Source: an uncultured Lachnospiraceae bacterium (GTDB lineage: Bacteria > Bacillota > Clostridia > Lachnospirales > Lachnospiraceae). Taken from it: DNA of 6,310 nucleotides. Shown one piece after another: positions 5,912-6,310 of this stretch; position 1 is the first letter of the stretch, and each line of letters begins with the position of its first letter. The position numbers were made by a program, and so were the translations under genes. Where the stretch lies: assembly GCA_900546495.1 (NCBI GenBank), contig URDN01000073.1, positions 1-6,310 of the forward strand. The letters run 5' to 3'. Under the pieces are notes generated by a model. The model was given only the letters and a program-made list of their open reading frames with translations, was not told the origin of the DNA and searched no databases.

Positions 5912-5952
5912 AAAAGGCGGTTTACAGGCGTATGGACAGGCTGAAAGAAAAA
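5912..5952 (+). repeat. Right copy of 41-bp direct repeat (3' end of sigma-like gene)
   Basis: This block matches 384-424 at 40 of 41 positions and is in direct orientation. Similarity begins abruptly at AAAAGGCGG, directly after the AT-rich cargo tail, which marks the cargo/backbone junction to within a few bases. Confidence 0.9.
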
Positions 5953-5970
5953 ATCAAAAAAATATTTTAA
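5912..5970 (+). pseudogene. 3' fragment of a second sigma-like HTH gene
   Basis: The frame 5914-5970 reads KAVYRRMDRLKEKIKKIF and stops at TAA 5968-5970. It corresponds to the last part of the protein at 161-445, where the matching end is KAVYRHMDRLKEKVKKIFE. A TGA (5908-5910) lies directly upstream in the same frame, so nothing larger can be made. It is the C-terminal stub of a related but distinct allele: beyond the 41-bp block the DNA differs (ATC AAA AAA ATA versus GTG AAG AAG ATC) while the protein stays similar. Confidence 0.85.
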
Positions 5971-5977
5971 TTATGAG

Positions 5978-5996
5978 GGGAAATTCATAGTTTCCC
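5978..5996 (+). other. Small hairpin GGGAAA/TTTCCC
   Basis: GGGAAA (5978-5983) pairs with TTTCCC (5991-5996) around a seven-base loop, just after the sigma-fragment stop and before the larger terminator hairpin. It has no equivalent behind the left copy. Its function is unknown; it may be an RNA-level stabiliser or chance. Confidence 0.35.
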
Positions 5997-6003
5997 ATTG
6001 GCG

Positions 6004-6035
6004 ACAGGGTGAGAGGACGAAATCCTCCACCCTGT
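6004..6035 (+). terminator. Rho-independent terminator behind the sigma-gene fragment
   Basis: ACAGGGTG (6004-6011) pairs with CACCCTGT (6028-6035). After a bulged A (6012) the stem continues GAGGA/TCCTC with loop CGAAA, giving 13 pairs in total. It is followed by TTTCCTTT. It shares its core with the hairpin at 461-493 and looks like the normal terminator of the ICE backbone. Confidence 0.75.
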
Positions 6036-6310
6036 TTTCCTTTGTGTGGCGTAAACAGGATTGTTCCTTGACAACCGAATAGTCATTCGCCAAATACTTC
6101 CTCTTTGTGATTGTGATGAGCATAAGCGTGCGGAGCAGTACGCCAAGACCTGCCGACAAGCAAATAGCGATGAAAGGTGGTGAGCGAACCTATACTGACT
6201 CCAAATATCGGGTAGCCCTCGGTTTCGCCATAACCCACAAAGAGCATAATGGTACTCCCGTCCAGTCACAGTCCGAGCGGTATCCAATCCGCCGCAGGCA
6301 ATGAGGGCGG
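6036..6310 (+). other. ICE-backbone-like segment without a well-supported gene
   Basis: I find no gene with a convincing ribosome binding site in this stretch. It contains a TTGACA (6068-6073) without a good -10 at the right distance, and a five-pair hairpin CGAAT-AGTC-ATTCG (6076-6089). One frame is open from GTG 6107 to TGA 6302-6304 (65 codons), its stop overlapping an ATG at 6301 that could begin a gene beyond the window. The peptide (from MIVMSISVRSSTPRPADKQ to SERYPIRRRQ) is basic, has no recognisable domain, and its start lacks a site. The stretch resembles conserved non-coding DNA that precedes mobilisation genes in Tn1549-like elements; that resemblance is from memory and unverified. 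Confidence 0.4.
6107..6304 (+). CDS. Doubtful 65-codon basic hypothetical protein
   Basis: The frame runs from GTG 6107 (ATG alternatives at 6116 and 6170) to TGA 6302-6304. No Shine-Dalgarno sequence precedes any of these starts. The product is rich in Arg, Lys, Ser and Thr, with no membrane segment or known motif. Its stop overlaps an ATG at 6301 as ATGA, an arrangement common in operons, which is the only point in favour. It may simply be an open frame in conserved non-coding ICE DNA. Confidence 0.2.
   Translation: MIVMSISVRSSTPRPADKQIAMKGGERTYTDSKYRVALGFAITHKEHNGTPVQSQSERYPIRRRQ

Noticed and set aside
384..5952. Insertion sequence or composite transposon model for the cargo
   Set aside because: No transposase, no terminal inverted repeats and no short target duplication were seen at the module edges; the bracketing repeats are gene fragments.
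1..6310. CRISPR array, tRNA or rRNA gene
   Set aside because: No regularly spaced repeats, no cloverleaf with CCA-like end and no rRNA-like conserved stretch were recognised on either strand.

Overview
The window looks like part of an integrative and conjugative element (ICE) of a gut-type Firmicute, most likely a Clostridia species. The reasons are the strong AAGGAGG-type ribosome binding sites, TTG and GTG starts, moderate base composition, an excisionase-like tail next to a small sigma-region-4-like helix-turn-helix gene, and a right flank that resembles the non-coding backbone of Tn1549/Tn916-like elements. The species cannot be fixed from sequence alone, and the ICE assignment rests on recognition of these parts, not on a visible integrase or relaxase.

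Layout. Positions 1-83 hold the end of a small excisionase/HTH-type protein. Positions 161-445 hold a sigma-like HTH gene with no good start (a TAG lies three codons into the obvious ATG frame), followed by a hairpin at 461-493. From about 494 to 5910 there is a cargo module: an AT-rich leader with a near-consensus promoter and a palindromic operator, a TetR-family repressor (674-1297), two half-size ABC transporters (1408-3180 and 3182-4915) and a TcmP/LCM-type SAM-dependent methyltransferase (4935-5741). An AT-rich tail follows, carrying a 31-codon ORF that may be a truncated gene start (5815-5910). At 5912 the sequence abruptly becomes a second copy of the 3' end of the sigma-like gene (stop at 5970), followed by a related terminator hairpin (6004-6035) and about 270 bases without a well-supported gene.

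How the genes work together. TetR probably represses its own promoter through the palindrome at 640-667. A hairpin overlaps its stop codon, and the ABC genes have their own candidate promoter with a second palindrome. The two ABC proteins are spaced and built like a heterodimeric transporter (each TM domain plus ATPase). Their style recalls the IrtAB/YbtPQ group, which has an exporter fold but imports siderophores. The methyltransferase is tightly linked behind them and may act on the transported compound. No biosynthetic gene is visible, so substrate and transport direction are open.

The most interesting structural point is that the whole cargo is bracketed by two copies of a 41-bp block (40/41 identical) from the end of the sigma-like gene, each followed by a CAGGGTG/CACCCTG hairpin. 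This suggests either a mosaic junction between two related ICEs or a module that inserted into, and rebuilt, the 3' end of that gene.
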